Part shown: positions 16,975 through 24,752 of the stretch, one piece after another
How positions within the stretch are numbered: position 1 is the first letter of the stretch
Layout of the letters: each line of letters begins with the position of its first letter
Source of the DNA: DASTPP01 sp035762175
GTDB lineage: Bacteria; Myxococcota_A; Polyangia; Polyangiales; Polyangiaceae
DNA: 38,932 nucleotides
NCBI GenBank assembly: GCA_035762175.1
Contig: DASTPP010000342.1
Location: forward strand, 1 to 38,932
Reading direction: 5' to 3'
The notes under the pieces: generated by a model
What the model saw: the letters and a program-made list of their open reading frames with translations, nothing else
The model's database searches: none
What the model was told of the DNA's origin: nothing
Made by a program: the position numbers and the translations under genes

Positions 16975-18010
16975 CGGCGGCGGGGGGCGCGAGCCAACCG
17001 AGCAGGCCGACCAGATCGCGCTCGCTCGTCGCGGGCGTGGGGGCCTGGGCGAGCCAGGGCCACGCGGGGCCGCCGTCGACGCAGCCCGCGGCGGCGTCGT
17101 CGGCCGAGCAGGCGACGCGCACGTGAAAGTGGTCGTCGTGCGGGGCGCTGTCGCTCGGCTGTTGCATCACGCTCTCGGCGCGCTCGAGCAGGGCGGTGTC
17201 TTCGCCGAGGGCACGGGCGTACGAGATGAGCTGGGCCTCGACCGGCTCGCTGACGAAGAGCCAGAGCACGTCGGCGTGGGGGCAGGTGACGAGGGCGCGG
17301 GCGAGCGACCAGGTGCGCTCGACGTCGAGCCGATAGTAGCGAGCGCCCGGCGCCGGCACGGCGGGCGCCAGGCCGTCGGGGCCGACGCGCAGAAAGCCGG
17401 GGCTGCGCACGGGGGCGCCGGCCGGCGTGGTGAAGAAGAAGAGCAGGTCGGCGTCGCGCCCCGAGCGGTGCGACCGGTGCCCGGGGATCTGCCCGCCCCC
17501 GCGCGCCGACAGATCGCCGACCAAGAGCGGCGGCGCCTCGGGCCCCGTCCAGGCCTCGGCGGCGGCGTGCGCGATGGCGTTGACGAGGGCGGGGGTGCCG
17601 TAGTGGGCGCGTCCCTGGTGGCGGAACCACTCGTAGCCGGGCCCGTACTCGGGCAACTCGACGCCGCCGCGCAGGAGGCCGCGCGAGGGCGCGCCGACCG
17701 AGACGAGACGCGGGGCGGGCACGAGCGGCGAGGGCACCGAGGCGCAGCCCGCGGCGGCGAGGGCGAGGGGCAGCGCGAGCGGGGCGGCCCGCCGGGCGAG
17801 CGGGGCGGGCCGGGCGGGCGCCGCCGCCCGGGCGGGTCGAGCGGGCGCCGCAGCCCCGGCGGGGCGAGCGGGCGCCGCAGCCCCGGCGGGCCGGGCGGGC
17901 ACGGCGGGTCGGGCGGGCGCGGCGGCGCTCACGGGGCGCCCCTGTCGTCGGGCGGGCGTGGCGGCGCTCACGGGGCGCCCCTGTCGTCGGGCGGGCGCGG
18001 CGGCGCTCAC
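16964..18010 (-). CDS. mepA: MepA-like murein endopeptidase lipoprotein
   Basis: Up to 348 residues. After a Pro/Ala/Arg-rich N-terminal extension comes a signal with lipobox AAAGC, then a periplasmic M74 peptidase domain: VELPEYGPGYEWF, YGTPALVNAIAHAA, LLVGDLSARGGG, HRSHRSGRDADLLFF (zinc-binding HxxHxxGxDxD) and SDSAPHDDHFHVRVAC (second His set). The family cuts D-Ala-mDAP cross-links in peptidoglycan. GTG 18010 overlaps the acyltransferase stop (GTGA). GTG 17971 and 17932 lie in 39-bp repeats, and each has an AGGGG-type site, so the true start is uncertain. The extension before the signal is odd, and the shortest start is the most credible for export. The very long open frame reaching 21043 is chance. 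Confidence 0.8.
   Translation of the reverse strand: MSAAAPARRQGRPVSAATPARRQGRPVSAAAPARPAVPARPAGAAAPARPAGAAAPARPARAAAPARPAPLARRAAPLALPLALAAAGCASVPSPLVPAPRLVSVGAPSRGLLRGGVELPEYGPGYEWFRHQGRAHYGTPALVNAIAHAAAEAWTGPEAPPLLVGDLSARGGGQIPGHRSHRSGRDADLLFFFTTPAGAPVRSPGFLRVGPDGLAPAVPAPGARYYRLDVERTWSLARALVTCPHADVLWLFVSEPVEAQLISYARALGEDTALLERAESVMQQPSDSAPHDDHFHVRVACSADDAAAGCVDGGPAWPWLAQAPTPATSERDLVGLLGWLAPPAADGT
17930..18010. repeat. 39-bp tandem repeat carrying start sites
   Basis: The segment CTCACGGGGCGCCCCTGTCG recurs with a period of exactly 39 bp (start-codon positions 17930-17932, 17969-17971 and 18008-18010 on the minus strand). Each unit encodes VSAA(A/T)PARRQGRP. The 18008 unit is slightly diverged. 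The next ~110 bp hold further 27-bp repeats of the APARPAGAA type. Confidence 0.85.
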
Positions 18011-20658
18011 GGGGCCCCCCCGTCGGGCGGCTCGCCGAGGAAGGTGCGCATGCGGGCCTCGAGGCCGGTGACGGTCTCGGGCGAGTCGAAGGGCGGGCGC
18101 AGGGTGAGCTTGCCGTCGACGGTGCGCAGGGCCTGCTGGTCGTCGAGCGCGCGGAGGGCGTTCTCGAGGATCGAGCGGCTGACGGCCTCGCGCCGCCCGA
18201 TCTCGCCCGACAGGAACATGCGCTCGCCGGCGACGAGCGCGCGCTTGACGAGGTCGCGCGACGAGAGCGGGCCCTTGAGCAGGGCCTGCGCGGCGCGCGC
18301 GGCGACGCGGTAGCCCTCGAGGTAGGGCACGAGCACGTCGGCGTAGAAGTCGACCCAGCCCTGGCCCGAGAGCCCGTCGTGGCCGGGGCCGGGCACGACG
18401 TCGCCGTTCGCGTCGCGGGCGAGCTCGCCCGCCTCGACCATCTTCGCGAGGGCGTCGGCGAAGATCTGGTCGAACGAAGCGTCGGCGCGGAAGAGGAACT
18501 CGTGCTTGAAGAGGCGCGAGAGGGCGCGGACGCGCTCGCCGAGCGCGCCCTCGGGCGTCGGGCCCCGGGGCGCCATGCGCAGCGCCGTCGCGACGAGCGC
18601 CGCCTCGACGAAGAAGTGCACGATGATGTTCTTCGAGAGGCTGACGACGAGGCGCTTGTCGTCGGGCACGGTGTAGACGACGTCTTCGCCGGTGTAGATG
18701 GCCGCGCGCGCCTTCGCCCCGGGCTCGAGCCCGGCGCCCGGCACGTGCGCGACGACGAGGTCGCCCCGGGCGAAGAGCTGCGCCGCCTCGCGCACCGCGT
18801 CGGGCCGGAGCGCGCCCGAGCTGGTGACCAGGCTGCGCGCCATGCGCGCGCCGCGCCGGGCGAGCGCGGCCACGACCTGCCGGCACTGGGCGACGAGCTC
18901 GCCGTGGGCGACGCCGCGGCGCCCGCCCGCGAGCAGCGCCGTCGCCACCACCGCGCCCGGCGTGACGCTCGTGACGCGGTTGATCTCGCTCATCGCCCGG
19001 TAGCCGAGGCGCATGACGACCGAGCGGCGCTGCGCCGGCGAGAGCGCGCCCGCCGCGGGCAGGCCGAGCTCGCCGCGCGTGCGCTCGAGCGTGAGCGGCT
19101 CGCCGAACTGCACGTTGACCCGGCCGTAGAAGCCGCCGAGCACCCGCGTGCTGCGCAAGAGCGCCCGCGCGTCCTCGCGCCGCTTCTCGCCGCCGGTCAG
19201 CTCGCGCACGTACGAGCGCTCTTCGACGATGCGGTCGTAGCCGATGCTGACGGGCACGAAGGTCACGGGCGAGTCGGGCAGCGAGAGCGCCGCGTCGCAG
19301 ACGATGCTGAGCAGCCCGAACTTCGGCTGCAGGAGCTTGCCCGTGCGCGAGCGCCCCCCCTCGAGGAAGAACTCGATCGCCCAGCCCTCGCGCACCATCT
19401 TGCGAATGTACGCGTCGACCACCGCGGCGTACAGCCGGTCGCCCTTGAAGCTCCGCCGGATGAAGAACGCCCCGCCCCGCCGGAAGATCGGCCCCATCGG
19501 GAAGAACGACAGGTTGTCGCCCGCGGCGATGAGCGGCAGCTGCAGGTGGTACGAGTTGAGCACGTACGAGAGCATCAGGTAGTCGACGTGGCTCTTGTGG
19601 CTGGGCAAAAAGACCACGGTGCCGCGCTTGGTCGCCTCGCGCACGCGCGCGATGCCCTCCTCGTCGACCTCGATGCCGGCGTAGATCTTGTGCACGATGA
19701 GGTCGAGCGCGACCTCGAAGGCCCGGTGCGCGTCGAGCTCGGGCGTCGCCTCGAGCTCGCGCAGCATGCGGTGGGCCTTCGCCGTCAGCACGTGGCGCTC
19801 GCGCGCCCCGCTGCCGGCCATGTCGTTGATGATCGACTGCAGCTTCGGGCTGCGCAAGATCTCGTCGCGCAGCCGGTCGGCCGGCTTCTTCGCCGGCCCC
19901 AAGATGGCCCGCCGCTCGCGCTCGAGCCGCGTCAAGAGCGCGTACGTCGCCCGCCGCACCAGCACGCCGTCGTCCTCGCCGGGCGCGGCGTCGCGCAGGA
20001 CGGCCGACAGGTCGAGCTCTTCGCCGGCCCGGAAGTCGGACTGGCGGTAGTTCGCCAAAAACTGCACCACGGTGCGCGTGCGGCCCGGGTAGTCGCGCCG
20101 GCCGAAGACCAGATCGATGACGTCGGTGTCGCGCTTGTCGGGGCGCTTGGTCCAGACGAAGGCCTGCGGCACGAGCAAGATCGGCCGCGCGCGCCCGCGC
20201 TGCAGCCGCAGGAGCGCCCGCAAGAGCTCGTCGCCCTCGGCGCGCGTGCGCCGCCCGGGCTTGACGCCCTGCTCGAGCAGCGTCGGCGCCCGCTTGAGGA
20301 ACAGCGCGGCGCTGCCGTCGCTGGCGAGCGCGTCGGCGAGGCGCTCGGCCGGCGAGGTGCGCGCCCCCGGCATCATCGCCCGCCACCAGCCCTGCCCGAG
20401 CGGCTCGAGCAGCCCGAGGCCCATGTCCTGGGCGAAGCGGATCTGCGGCAGGTTGAAGCGCTTGGTCAGGTGGTCGAGCGCCAGGAAGTCGATGAACGAG
20501 ACGTTGCGCAGCACGTAGACGACGCTGCCCCGGTTGGCCGCCCGGCGCACGGTCTGCACCCAGCTCTCGTCGACCCGGATGTGGTCGAAGAAGCGGCGGT
20601 ACAGGTAGCGCAGGACGGCGTTCGGCTCGTAGGACTGCGTGAGATCGCCGGACGCCAT
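18007..20658 (-). CDS. plsB: PlsB-type glycerol-3-phosphate acyltransferase
   Basis: 883 residues, slightly longer than E. coli PlsB (807). The acyltransferase block runs from VVFLPSHKSHVDYLMLSYV (HX4D, His354/Asp359) through FFPMGPIFRRGGAFFIRRSF, EFFLEGGRSRTGK (substrate-binding EGGRSRTGK) and VTFVPVSIGYDRIVEE, all PlsB motifs. It transfers the first acyl chain to glycerol-3-phosphate at the inner membrane. A C-terminal region from about 590 is the usual PlsB extension. The N-terminal part has RGSVVYVLRNVSFIDFLALDHL, which resembles a second, degenerate acyltransferase block. ATG 20658 heads a three-gene minus-strand chain (acyltransferase, MepA-like, methyltransferase) joined by overlapping stops and starts. 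Some bacteria use PlsB/PlsX/PlsY sets; only this gene is here. Confidence 0.9.
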   Translation of the reverse strand: MASGDLTQSYEPNAVLRYLYRRFFDHIRVDESWVQTVRRAANRGSVVYVLRNVSFIDFLALDHLTKRFNLPQIRFAQDMGLGLLEPLGQGWWRAMMPGARTSPAERLADALASDGSAALFLKRAPTLLEQGVKPGRRTRAEGDELLRALLRLQRGRARPILLVPQAFVWTKRPDKRDTDVIDLVFGRRDYPGRTRTVVQFLANYRQSDFRAGEELDLSAVLRDAAPGEDDGVLVRRATYALLTRLERERRAILGPAKKPADRLRDEILRSPKLQSIINDMAGSGARERHVLTAKAHRMLRELEATPELDAHRAFEVALDLIVHKIYAGIEVDEEGIARVREATKRGTVVFLPSHKSHVDYLMLSYVLNSYHLQLPLIAAGDNLSFFPMGPIFRRGGAFFIRRSFKGDRLYAAVVDAYIRKMVREGWAIEFFLEGGRSRTGKLLQPKFGLLSIVCDAALSLPDSPVTFVPVSIGYDRIVEERSYVRELTGGEKRREDARALLRSTRVLGGFYGRVNVQFGEPLTLERTRGELGLPAAGALSPAQRRSVVMRLGYRAMSEINRVTSVTPGAVVATALLAGGRRGVAHGELVAQCRQVVAALARRGARMARSLVTSSGALRPDAVREAAQLFARGDLVVAHVPGAGLEPGAKARAAIYTGEDVVYTVPDDKRLVVSLSKNIIVHFFVEAALVATALRMAPRGPTPEGALGERVRALSRLFKHEFLFRADASFDQIFADALAKMVEAGELARDANGDVVPGPGHDGLSGQGWVDFYADVLVPYLEGYRVAARAAQALLKGPLSSRDLVKRALVAGERMFLSGEIGRREAVSRSILENALRALDDQQALRTVDGKLTLRPPFDSPETVTGLEARMRTFLGEPPDGGAP

Positions 20659-20972
20659 CGCCCGCGCTTTTCGCCCGCCACCGCCCCGCGGTCAACCGCC
20701 GCGCGCGCGAGGCCCCGGCCCCGGCCCCGCGCGCGCCCGCGCCCAATTTAGGGCGCCCGGCGGCCCGGCCCCCCGACCGCCCTCGCCCCGCCCCGCGCGC
20801 CGGGCCGACCGCCGGCGCCGCCGCGGTCCGACCCGCCCCGCGCGCCCCGCGCGCCGAACATTCGCGCGCCCGCCCCGCTTGCGGCACCATGCGCCCCGGC
20901 GCCCCGGGGGACGCCCCCCCCCGGCGCGCCGCCGCGACGGGGGCCGCGCCCCGCCGCCGCCCCACGAGCCCC

Positions 20973-22100
20973 ATGTCGCCCCGCGCCGTCGACCCCTTCT
21001 CCGAGAGCGCCCGCCGGGGCGTGCTCGCCATCCAGCACGTCACCTTCCTCGCGCGCGAGGGCGCCCTCGGGGCCGAAGGCGGCCTGCTCGAAGACCAATT
21101 TCAGCCGAACAGCGTCGACCTGCGCCTCGGCCGCCGCGCCCACCGCGTGCGCTGCAGCTTCTTGCCGGGGCCGCTCGGCGTCGACGAGTGCCTGCGCGCC
21201 TTCGACAACGACGTGCACGCCTTCGACCTCGCCCAGGGCGCGGTGCTCGAGCCGAACGTGCCCTACCTCGTCGAGCTCGAAGAGCGCCTGCGCCTGCCGC
21301 GCGAGCTGTCGGCCCGCGCCAACCCGAAGAGCTCGACCGGCCGCCTCGACATGTTCGCCCGCGTCGTCGCCGACACCGGCGAGGCCTTCGACGAGGTGCC
21401 CGCCGGCTTCGAGGGGCGGCTCTTCGTGCACGTCATCTCGCGCTCGTTCCCCGTGCGGCTGCGCACCGGCGACCGGCTCGTGCAGCTGCGCGTCGCCCGC
21501 GGCGACACGCGCCTCGACGACCGCGAGACGCTCGCGCTGCACGCGGAGAGCCCCCTCATCGCCGGCCCCGAGCCGCCCGTCGTCGACGACGGCCTGCACT
21601 TCTCGGCCGCGCTCGCCCCCGGCGCGGACGGCTCGCCCGCGGGCTTCCGCGCCCGCGCCCACACGCCCCTCGTCGACTTCTCGCGCACGGGCGCGCACCC
21701 GGTCGAGCCCTTCTGGTCGGCCCTGCCCGCGCGCGCCGGCGGCGCCCTCGTGCTCGAGCCCGAGGCCTTCTACGTGCTCGCCTCGCACGAGCGCGTCAGC
21801 GTGCCGCCGCCGGTCTGCGCCGAGATGGTGCCCTTCGACGCGAAGAGCGGCGAGCTGCGCACCCACTACGCCGGCTTCTTCGACTCGGGCTTCGGCGTGC
21901 CCGGCGGCGCCCGCGTCGTGCTCGAGATAAGAAACCGCGACACGCCCTTCTTGCTCCGCGACCGGCAGCGCATCTTCCGCTTCCAGTTGCACCACAACCT
22001 CGCCACGCCCGACCGGCTCTACGGCCAGGGCGTCGGCAGCCACTACCAGGGCCAGGGCCTGCGCCTCGCCAAGCACTTCCGGGCGGCGGCCCCCGACTGA
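20973..22100 (+). CDS. dcd: 2'-deoxycytidine 5'-triphosphate deaminase, double-length form
   Basis: 375 residues, about twice E. coli Dcd. The N-terminal half carries QPNSVDLRLG (44-53) and NPKSSTGRLD (KSSTGR 119-124, the dCTP-phosphate-binding SSxGR of the family); the C-terminal half repeats a related fold (GELRTHYAGFFDSGFG, VVLEIRNRDTPFLL, HHNLATPDRLYGQGVGSHYQGQGL). The length fits the PF06559-type dCTP deaminases found in several proteobacteria. The reaction is dCTP + H2O to dUTP + NH3, feeding thymidylate synthesis. ATG 20973 is chosen because the 28 residues upstream are Pro/Arg low complexity. It stands alone, divergent from the acyltransferase gene. Confidence 0.88.
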   Translation: MSPRAVDPFSESARRGVLAIQHVTFLAREGALGAEGGLLEDQFQPNSVDLRLGRRAHRVRCSFLPGPLGVDECLRAFDNDVHAFDLAQGAVLEPNVPYLVELEERLRLPRELSARANPKSSTGRLDMFARVVADTGEAFDEVPAGFEGRLFVHVISRSFPVRLRTGDRLVQLRVARGDTRLDDRETLALHAESPLIAGPEPPVVDDGLHFSAALAPGADGSPAGFRARAHTPLVDFSRTGAHPVEPFWSALPARAGGALVLEPEAFYVLASHERVSVPPPVCAEMVPFDAKSGELRTHYAGFFDSGFGVPGGARVVLEIRNRDTPFLLRDRQRIFRFQLHHNLATPDRLYGQGVGSHYQGQGLRLAKHFRAAAPD

Positions 22101-22149
22101 GCCGGGCCGCCCCCCCCGCGCCGCCCCGCCCCGGCGGGGGCCGCGCGCC

Positions 22150-22749
22150 TCAGCGCCGCGCGACCGCCCCCCAGAGCAGCCGCGGCGGCACGAGCGCCCA
22201 GGACGCGCACTCGCGGGTCATCCAACGGAGGGCCGCGTCGTGGCGCCGGAACTGCACGCTATCTTCGACGAACCAGCCGAGCGGCTCGAGCCCCGCCCGG
22301 CGGAACCAGAGCCGCGCCCGCCGCAGATGGAAGGGCTGGGTGACGAGCCAGACCCGGCGCCGGCCCTCGGGCAGCAAGATGGCGGCGGCGCGCGCGGCGT
22401 TCGAGGCGGTGTCGTACGAGAGCCGGTCGACCCGCAGCGCCTCGCGGGGCACGCCGCGCGCGAGCAGCCAGGGGCCCATGCCCTCGGCCTCGGCGCGCGA
22501 GCGGCGGTGGCGTCTCGGGCAGTGGCCGCCGACGGCGCAGACGACCGGCGCGAGGCCGCGGTGGTAGATCTCGGCGGCGACGCGCGCCCGCTCTTCGCCC
22601 TGCAGCGAGGGCTCGCCGCCCGGCCCGATGGCGGTGCCGAGCACGACGACGGCGTCGGCGGGCGCGGGCGGCTCGGGGCGCGCGTTCAGGGCGGCGCCGA
22701 GCAGGCGCGCGGCGAGGCGCGTCGCGGCGCCGCCCGGGGCGGCGCTCAC
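22150..22749 (-). CDS. DUF218/YdcF-ElyC-like protein
   Basis: 199 residues with the DUF218 pattern: ADAVVVLGTAIG near the start, LQGEERARVAAEIYHRGLAPVV, the VGGHCP turn, RAEAEGMGPWLLARGVP, RLSYDTASNAARAA, and LVTQPFHLRRARLWFRRAGL. Family members (YdcF, SanA, ElyC) are linked to envelope biogenesis and lipid-carrier metabolism; the biochemical reaction is unclear. No N-terminal membrane segment is evident, unlike SanA and ElyC. GTG 22749 overlaps the stop of the upstream NodB-like gene (GTGA), so it is translationally coupled to it. The open frame extending to 24537 is spurious. Confidence 0.82.
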   Translation of the reverse strand: MSAAPGGAATRLAARLLGAALNARPEPPAPADAVVVLGTAIGPGGEPSLQGEERARVAAEIYHRGLAPVVCAVGGHCPRRHRRSRAEAEGMGPWLLARGVPREALRVDRLSYDTASNAARAAAILLPEGRRRVWLVTQPFHLRRARLWFRRAGLEPLGWFVEDSVQFRRHDAALRWMTRECASWALVPPRLLWGAVARR

Positions 22750-23882
22750 GCCCGCACGGGCGGCTTCGGCAGCTCGAAGTCGCGGTACTCGTTCGGGTCG
22801 CCCGCGCCGCCCATCGTGGCGGCGACGGCGATGTTGTACATCTCGCGCGCGGTCACGTAGTGCAGCCGCCAGTTCGCGCCGTCGTTGTAGCGCGTCGTCA
22901 GCTCGCGGTGCAGCGCGTGCCCCGGCTCGCCGAGCAGCGCCGCGGCCTGCTTCTCGGGCGCGCCGTGGGTGTAGACCTTGACGAAGACCCACTCGGGGCG
23001 CCCCTTCACGTGAATGTTCTGCGCAACCCACGCCCGCACCCGCTCGGGCGTCGGGGGGTCGTTCGCCGTGAGCGCGCCGTTCTCGATGCGCAAGGGCGCC
23101 CGCCGCCGCCCGAGTGCGCCCGGGCGGAGCGCGAGCGAGAGCGGGCCCTGCACGAGCAAGAGCCGGTCGTGGAAGCGCCGCCCGACCCGCGCCCGCTCGC
23201 CCCGCTCGTAGGCGCGCTTCTGGGCGATGTCGCCGGTGGGCCAGTAAATCTGGTTGACGATGCCCGGCTGGCAGACGTCGGGCGCCGAGGGGAAGGTGAA
23301 GTCGGCGTAGCAGCCCGTCTCGAAGAGCAGCGGCAGCTCGGCGTCGACGCCGCAGCGGCGCCCGTCGGGCCGGCCGTTGGCGAGCGCCCAGTTGCCGTGG
23401 ATGAACGCGTAGCGCGGCCGCCCCGAGGGGTCGCGGCTCAGGTGCCCGTGCTGCTCGGCGAAGGTCTTGACGTGCCGCGCGAGCTCGGACCTTAGCCACT
23501 CGGGCGTCGAGTCGTCGTGGTGCAGGTGCACCTCGACCTCGCCGAGGTTCTGCCGCGCCAGGCCCCCGAGCGCGTCGAGAAAGAAGGGGCGGTACTCGTC
23601 GCCCGGGAAGAAGAACGAGTGCTGCGGGTGCCGCCCGTCGGCGTCGCGGTAGTTCGACGCGAGCCTCGGGTAGCCCTCGACCCAGGCGCGCACCCTCGCC
23701 TCGCCCTGCGCGTCGCCCGCCTTGCCCCAGAGCGGCTCGTAGTGGTCGCAGATGGCGAAGAGTAGGTGGCGCGGGCCTCGCACCCGCCGGGACGGCAGCG
23801 ACGCGGCGACCGAGCGGGCGTAGCCGCCGAGCCAGGTGTGAAGGTTCTTTTCGCGTAGCGTAGCCAGCACGGGGCCAAGCAT
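22746..23882 (-). CDS. NodB-like (polysaccharide deacetylase-fold) protein of unknown activity
   Basis: 378 residues without a confident family name. Motifs are reminiscent of the NodB/polysaccharide deacetylase superfamily: HLLFAICDHYEPLW (acidic-His block, 45-50), HSFFFPGDEYRPFF, and EVEVHLHHDDST (HLHHDD 119-124, like the metal-binding H-x-H-H). A later YAFIHGNWAL and a C-terminal GANWRLHYVTAREMYNI look conserved. It lacks a signal peptide. It is flanked by a degenerate BY-kinase-like gene (12 bp upstream of its start on the minus strand) and the DUF218 gene (overlapping), suggesting a three-gene unit for EPS control or modification. Whether it deacetylates or hydrolyses a glycan is inference. 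Confidence 0.6.
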   Translation of the reverse strand: MLGPVLATLREKNLHTWLGGYARSVAASLPSRRVRGPRHLLFAICDHYEPLWGKAGDAQGEARVRAWVEGYPRLASNYRDADGRHPQHSFFFPGDEYRPFFLDALGGLARQNLGEVEVHLHHDDSTPEWLRSELARHVKTFAEQHGHLSRDPSGRPRYAFIHGNWALANGRPDGRRCGVDAELPLLFETGCYADFTFPSAPDVCQPGIVNQIYWPTGDIAQKRAYERGERARVGRRFHDRLLLVQGPLSLALRPGALGRRRAPLRIENGALTANDPPTPERVRAWVAQNIHVKGRPEWVFVKVYTHGAPEKQAAALLGEPGHALHRELTTRYNDGANWRLHYVTAREMYNIAVAATMGGAGDPNEYRDFELPKPPVRA

Positions 23883-23894
23883 AGCACCGCGCGC

Positions 23895-24482
23895 TCAGCC
23901 GACGAGCAGCACCCCCAGGCTGCGCCCCTCCTCGGCCGCCTGGTGGCCCCGCAGGACGTCGCGCTCGTGGGTGCGCCCCGCCTCGGCCACCACCACCACC
24001 CCGTCGACCAAGTCCATCACCGAGAAGTGCTCGCCCTCGCGCTCGAGGTCGGTCAAGTCGACCAGCACGTGGCGGAAGGGCGCGCACTCGTGCCGGATGG
24101 TGTGGGCGATGAGCGCCAGATCGAGCCCCGCGTCGCCCTGGCAGCCGAAGGGCGTCAAGATCGTGAGCCACTCGTCGACGCGCGCCGCCTGAAAGCCCCG
24201 CCAGCCCTCGGCCGGCGGCACCAGCACGAGCCCGTTGAGCTGCGGCCGCCGCGTGTTGGCCTCGACGAACGCGATCGGCGTGCGCAGCACGTTGCCGAGG
24301 ACCCGCCCGAGCTGCAGCGCGACCCCCGTCGTCGGCACCGTCTCGTTCGAGGGCAAGAAGGCCACCGACCGCCGCCCCGCGTCGCGCAGCCGCCGCGCCG
24401 AGCGCAAAAGCTCGGCGTAGGGCAGGTGGTCGCGTTCCGGGTTCAGCCAAAACCCCTCGAGTTCGGCGAGCGTCAGGCTCAT
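23895..24482 (-). CDS. BY-kinase-like ATPase with degenerate Walker motifs
   Basis: 195 residues aligning by eye with the cytoplasmic ATPase part of bacterial tyrosine kinases (CpsD/Wzc/XrtA-associated). The motif layout survives: FLPSNETVPTTGVALQLG where Walker A should be, IAFVEANTRRPQL in place of the VDADLRRP-type A' motif, FRHVLVDLTDL in place of Walker B, and DGVVVVAEAGRTHERDVLRG near the end. The Gly-Lys of Walker A is replaced (Val-Pro), the A' Asp is Glu/Asn, and no C-terminal tyrosine cluster remains. It is therefore probably unable to bind ATP in the usual way and may be a regulatory pseudokinase. It lacks transmembrane segments. It precedes the NodB-like gene by 12 bp, and the barrel gene is divergent. 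Confidence 0.65.
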   Translation of the reverse strand: MSLTLAELEGFWLNPERDHLPYAELLRSARRLRDAGRRSVAFLPSNETVPTTGVALQLGRVLGNVLRTPIAFVEANTRRPQLNGLVLVPPAEGWRGFQAARVDEWLTILTPFGCQGDAGLDLALIAHTIRHECAPFRHVLVDLTDLEREGEHFSVMDLVDGVVVVAEAGRTHERDVLRGHQAAEEGRSLGVLLVG

Positions 24483-24542
24483 CGGGGGCCCAGTCTAGCG
24501 CGCCCCGGCCCCCGAAGCCCCCCGGGCCCCACCCCACCCTGT

Positions 24543-24680
24543 CGCCCCCGCGGGCCGCCCCGGGCCGGGCCTAGACGAGCGGCGAGCCCCCGCGGGCCGC
24601 CCCGGGCCGGCCTCGGCGGGCGGCGAGCCCCCGCGGCCCCCGCGCCGGGCCGGGCCCCGCGGCCCCCGCGCCGGGCCGGG
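24543..24680. repeat. degenerate GC-rich tandem repeat
   Basis: Two ~41-bp units with CCCCCGCGGGCCGCCCCGGG (24543-24582 and 24583-24623) pass into two ~26-bp units with CCCGCGGCCCCCGCGCCGGG up to 24680. The array fills most of the gap between the divergent pseudokinase and barrel genes and hides any promoters. Confidence 0.7.
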
Positions 24681-24752
24681 AGAAAGCCGCGCGGGCGCCG
24701 CGGGCGGGACGCGCCGCCCCGGACCAAGCGGGCACATGCTAAAGGGGGGGCG

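Noticed and set aside
16964..21043. 1359-residue open frame on the minus strand
   Set aside because: Only its end is the MepA-like protein. The rest is a shifted-frame shadow of the acyltransferase, with Arg/Ala-rich low-complexity translation.
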